A DNA stretch of 7,652 bases from contig CAADZW010000160.1 of the NCBI GenBank assembly GCA_900753645.1, positions 1 to 7,652 of the forward strand, written 5' to 3'. The notes beneath the pieces are model-generated. The model was given only the letters and a program-made list of their open reading frames with translations, did no database searches and was not told where the DNA came from. The stretch comes from Bacilli bacterium. Its GTDB lineage: Bacteria > Bacillota_I > Bacilli_A > RF39 > UBA660. Shown piece by piece: positions 5,880 through 7,652 of the stretch. How positions within the stretch are numbered: the stretch's first letter is position 1; every line of letters starts with the position of its first letter. A program made the position numbers and the translations under genes.

Positions 5880-6784
5880 GTTAATAGCTCCTTTATCGAA
5901 TTAGCAACTGCATCTACTGAATTGACTACTTCGTCCATTGTATTATAATTACCGCCCAACTCTAACAACAATACATTGTCAGCTAAATCTTGATTAAAAT
6001 TATCGACATACTTATTATATAAACCTCTTGATAGTGTTGGATAATTATTTTCGATGATATCGTTTAATTCATTAGCTAAAGCTATATTATCTTTATAATT
6101 TACATTGACAACGAACATTACTTTAGCATAATTTTTGTTATCAATTTGCGTTGTAGTTTTATCTTTGGCAATCGCATCACGATGAAGATCGATAATCAAA
6201 TCAAATTCATTGTTAGCTAATTGATCTTTTAAAAATTCTCTAGTTGCTTGATAACTTTGATTATAAGATAAATTATTATCTTTAATGTATTGACTAGCAC
6301 TTCTCTCTTCGACAAGTGTCATTATTCCCATTGCATTTAACTTTTCTTGTAGTAATAATGAAGCTAAAACAACTGTATTATCTAATTCGTATCCTTCTAG
6401 ACGTTCTCCTTCATATTTTTCATTAGGATGGGTACTATATATGTATACTCGTGGATTAGTAACTACGTTATTTTGAACGTAAGAAAAGACTTGTTCTATA
6501 TTTTCTTCGCTATTATAAGCAAATGCTTTATCAATAATGGTTATTGGTTCTTTCAGTTCGATGCGATTGATGACCTTTACGAATTCACCAAAAAAATTAA
6601 ACTCCTGTTCACTCGGCAAAAGATGATAATTGGATCTTTGGAGTAGATTATTGACAAATTGCGTATTACTATTTAGATTGATATCTTTAAAAAAATAATT
6701 AACTAAAAAAACTAGAATAAGCAAAAACAATGGGTATTTTAAAAATTTAAGGCTACTTCGTCTTTTTAATTTTAATTTTGACAT
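5876..6784 (-). CDS. spoIIP: Stage II sporulation protein P (cell-wall amidase/endopeptidase)
   Basis: In spore formers, SpoIIP works with SpoIID and SpoIIM (the DMP complex) at the septum, cleaving peptidoglycan so the mother cell can engulf the forespore. It has 302 residues, shorter than the ~400 of B. subtilis. A basic N-terminus (MSKLKLKRRSS) and one membrane segment (about 17-32) anchor it with the enzyme domain outside. The C-terminal domain has the family's landmarks: YIYSTHPNEKY (His119, Glu122), NQSYQATREFL, IIDLHRDA (His201), an AKVMFVVNVNY strand, YPTLSRGLYNKYV, and NQDLADNVLLLELGGNYN (Glu275). His119, His201 and Glu residues are the likely metal or catalytic set. The frame runs to ATG 6814, but no ribosome site precedes it; GGGTGA sits 5 nt before ATG 6784. 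No gpr, spoIID or spoIIM lies in the window. The stop overlaps the next gene by 4 nt. Confidence 0.93.
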   Translation of the reverse strand: MSKLKLKRRSSLKFLKYPLFLLILVFLVNYFFKDINLNSNTQFVNNLLQRSNYHLLPSEQEFNFFGEFVKVINRIELKEPITIIDKAFAYNSEENIEQVFSYVQNNVVTNPRVYIYSTHPNEKYEGERLEGYELDNTVVLASLLLQEKLNAMGIMTLVEERSASQYIKDNNLSYNQSYQATREFLKDQLANNEFDLIIDLHRDAIAKDKTTTQIDNKNYAKVMFVVNVNYKDNIALANELNDIIENNYPTLSRGLYNKYVDNFNQDLADNVLLLELGGNYNTMDEVVNSVDAVANSIKELLT

Positions 6785-6789
6785 CTCAT

Positions 6790-6795
6790 TCACCC
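6790..6795 (-). promoter_or_regulatory. Shine-Dalgarno that sets the spoIIP start at 6784
   Basis: GGGTGA on the minus strand lies 5 nt before ATG 6784-6782. The longer candidate start at 6814 is preceded only by A/T-rich sequence. The rest of the 6785-6863 stretch holds no promoter I can call; TCGACA near 6844 resembles a -35 but has no well-spaced -10. Confidence 0.72.
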
Positions 6796-6863
6796 AATTT
6801 AATATATTAATCATTTTACTACTTTAGAACTTTTAAAAATGTCGAAAAATTAGGAAAAATAAC

Positions 6864-6906
6864 AAAAAAAATTAAAACCTCGTTTTTAAAAATGAAGTTT
6901 TAATTT
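6864..6906 (-). terminator. Intrinsic terminator after the rhomboid gene
   Basis: AAATTAAAACTTC (6906-6894) pairs with GAGGTTTTAATTT (6881-6869) over 13 positions with one G-U wobble. The loop is A/T-rich and can pair further inside (TTTTT/AAAAA). An eight-T run (6871-6864) follows. It starts 10 nt after the TGA stop of the rhomboid gene and separates it from spoIIP. Confidence 0.9.
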
Positions 6907-6916
6907 ACTATAGACA

Positions 6917-7652
6917 TCAAATAGCTGAAATTAAAAATGCGATAAATGCGATAAAAATACCAGTTAAAACAATTCCATTAATTCGTTCTCTTTTATTTCC
7001 TTTGTATTTTAAACCACATATCATTGAGATAAATATACCACCGATAAGACCACCAATATGACCAGCATTATCTATTCCTGGTGTTAGAAAACCTAATAAT
7101 AAGTTTAAAATAATAATTGGAATAATTTGTGTTCTGACAACATTACCTAAATAAAGACGATAATGGTAACCAAAATAAGCAATAGCTCCTAAAAGACCGA
7201 ATATTGCACCACTAGCTCCAGCACTTATGCCACTGTGAAAACAAATCGATAATAAACTACCAAATATCGCACTACCAAGATAGATAATCAAATATTTGAT
7301 CTTACCAAAGAAATTCTCAATCTGTGAACCTATAATATATAAAGAATACATATTAACAAGCAAATGGAGTATTCCAATATGAATAAAACTAGAGGTAATC
7401 AAACGATAAAACTGATTTAAATAAAGGACAAAAAAACGATTGTTAGCGCCAAACTTCAAAAGAGTTGCATTATCTTCACTACCATTACCCCATATATACA
7501 TAGCGATAAAGACACATATATTTAAAGCAATCAAAATATACGTAATAATCGGTTGTTTGCGTTTAAATATCTCTTCAGCTTTATGAGCATCTTGTTCAGT
7601 TTTTTTATTTATTTCAGAAGTCAACTTAACAAATAGATTCATTCCCTCTTCT
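6917..7652 (-). CDS. Rhomboid family intramembrane serine protease (probably 5'-truncated by the window)
   Basis: Rhomboids cut substrate transmembrane helices within the membrane using a Ser-His dyad. From the ATG at 7642 the protein has 241 residues. A charged N-terminal stretch rich in Lys/Glu (residues 1-30) precedes TM1 (about 32-50). FYRLITSSFIHIG and the HxxxN motif (His93, Asn97) follow, then GxSG in AGASGAIFGL with nucleophile Ser144, and NAGHIGGLIGG with catalytic His195. The last hydrophobic segment is about 222-240, giving a seven-helix layout. All key residues are present, so activity is expected. The start is doubtful: GAGGG ends only 1 nt before ATG 7642, too close, and the frame stays open (Glu-Glu-Gly) to the right edge. 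GluP/YqgP-like rhomboids carry an N-terminal cytosolic domain, so the true start may lie outside the window. The stop is TGA, and an intrinsic terminator follows. Confidence 0.93.
   Translation of the reverse strand, partial: EEGMNLFVKLTSEINKKTEQDAHKAEEIFKRKQPIITYILIALNICVFIAMYIWGNGSEDNATLLKFGANNRFFVLYLNQFYRLITSSFIHIGILHLLVNMYSLYIIGSQIENFFGKIKYLIIYLGSAIFGSLLSICFHSGISAGASGAIFGLLGAIAYFGYHYRLYLGNVVRTQIIPIIILNLLLGFLTPGIDNAGHIGGLIGGIFISMICGLKYKGNKRERINGIVLTGIFIAFIAFLISAI

Noticed and set aside
6428..6646. Plus-strand open frame of 72 codons
   Set aside because: It is entirely antisense to spoIIP, whose protein motifs are unmistakable; no ribosome site or family signature.
6785..6863. Promoter for spoIIP (TCGACA as -35, or sigma-E/F type elements)
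   Set aside because: TCGACA has no well-spaced -10 (TAGTAA or TAAAAT fall at 18 and 21 bp), and no CATACA-like element is present; too weak to list as a feature.
1..7652. Mobile element, CRISPR, tRNA or defence system
   Set aside because: No transposase motif, direct-repeat array, tRNA cloverleaf or defence protein signature was seen; all genes are collinear and similar in base composition.

Overview
The window is AT-rich (roughly one third G+C or less by eye) and every supportable gene lies on the minus strand. The features point to a low-GC Firmicute (Bacillota), plausibly one of the uncultured or gut Bacilli/Erysipelotrichia-like lineages. These features are a T-box leader in front of pheS, a SpoIIP-type sporulation amidase, a Gram-positive DinB polymerase and strong Shine-Dalgarno sites. 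TGA acts as a stop in two genes, one of them in a tight ATGA overlap, so the standard bacterial code (11) applies rather than the Mycoplasma code. The taxon is inference; no marker here fixes it.

Layout in the direction of transcription (high to low coordinates). (1) 7652-6917: a rhomboid intramembrane protease, probably cut by the window edge at its N-terminus, followed by a strong intrinsic terminator (6906-6864). (2) 6784-5544: spoIIP and a small membrane protein overlapping by 4 nt, closed by an intrinsic terminator (5545-5520). (3) A vegetative-type promoter (5518-5490) and dinB (DNA polymerase IV, TTG start, 5443-4241). (4) An extended -10 promoter (4215-4187) and a two-gene unit: a protein that looks like a catalytically degenerate zinc-metallopeptidase relative (4168-3647), and an unrecognised 84-residue protein (3634-3380) whose ribosome site overlaps the previous stop. 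(5) A complete phenylalanine T-box leader with UUC specifier (3380-3207) and terminator (3220-3190), then pheS (3170-2124) and pheT (2123 to beyond the left edge), joined as TAA|ATG with no spacer.

How the parts work together: PheS and PheT form the phenylalanyl-tRNA synthetase heterotetramer, and the T-box senses uncharged tRNA-Phe to let transcription into both genes. SpoIIP would remodel septal peptidoglycan in engulfment if the organism sporulates. The other genes look like neighbours rather than one pathway. Three starts (spoIIP, dinB, the metallopeptidase relative) are moved downstream of the longest possible reading frame because each has a GGTGA-type Shine-Dalgarno exactly 5 nt before the new start codon.

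I found no mobile element, CRISPR array, tRNA, rRNA or defence system. The most novel-looking items are the putative dead metallopeptidase with its coupled 84-residue partner, and the small membrane protein coupled to SpoIIP. There is no clear sign of a wholly new system.
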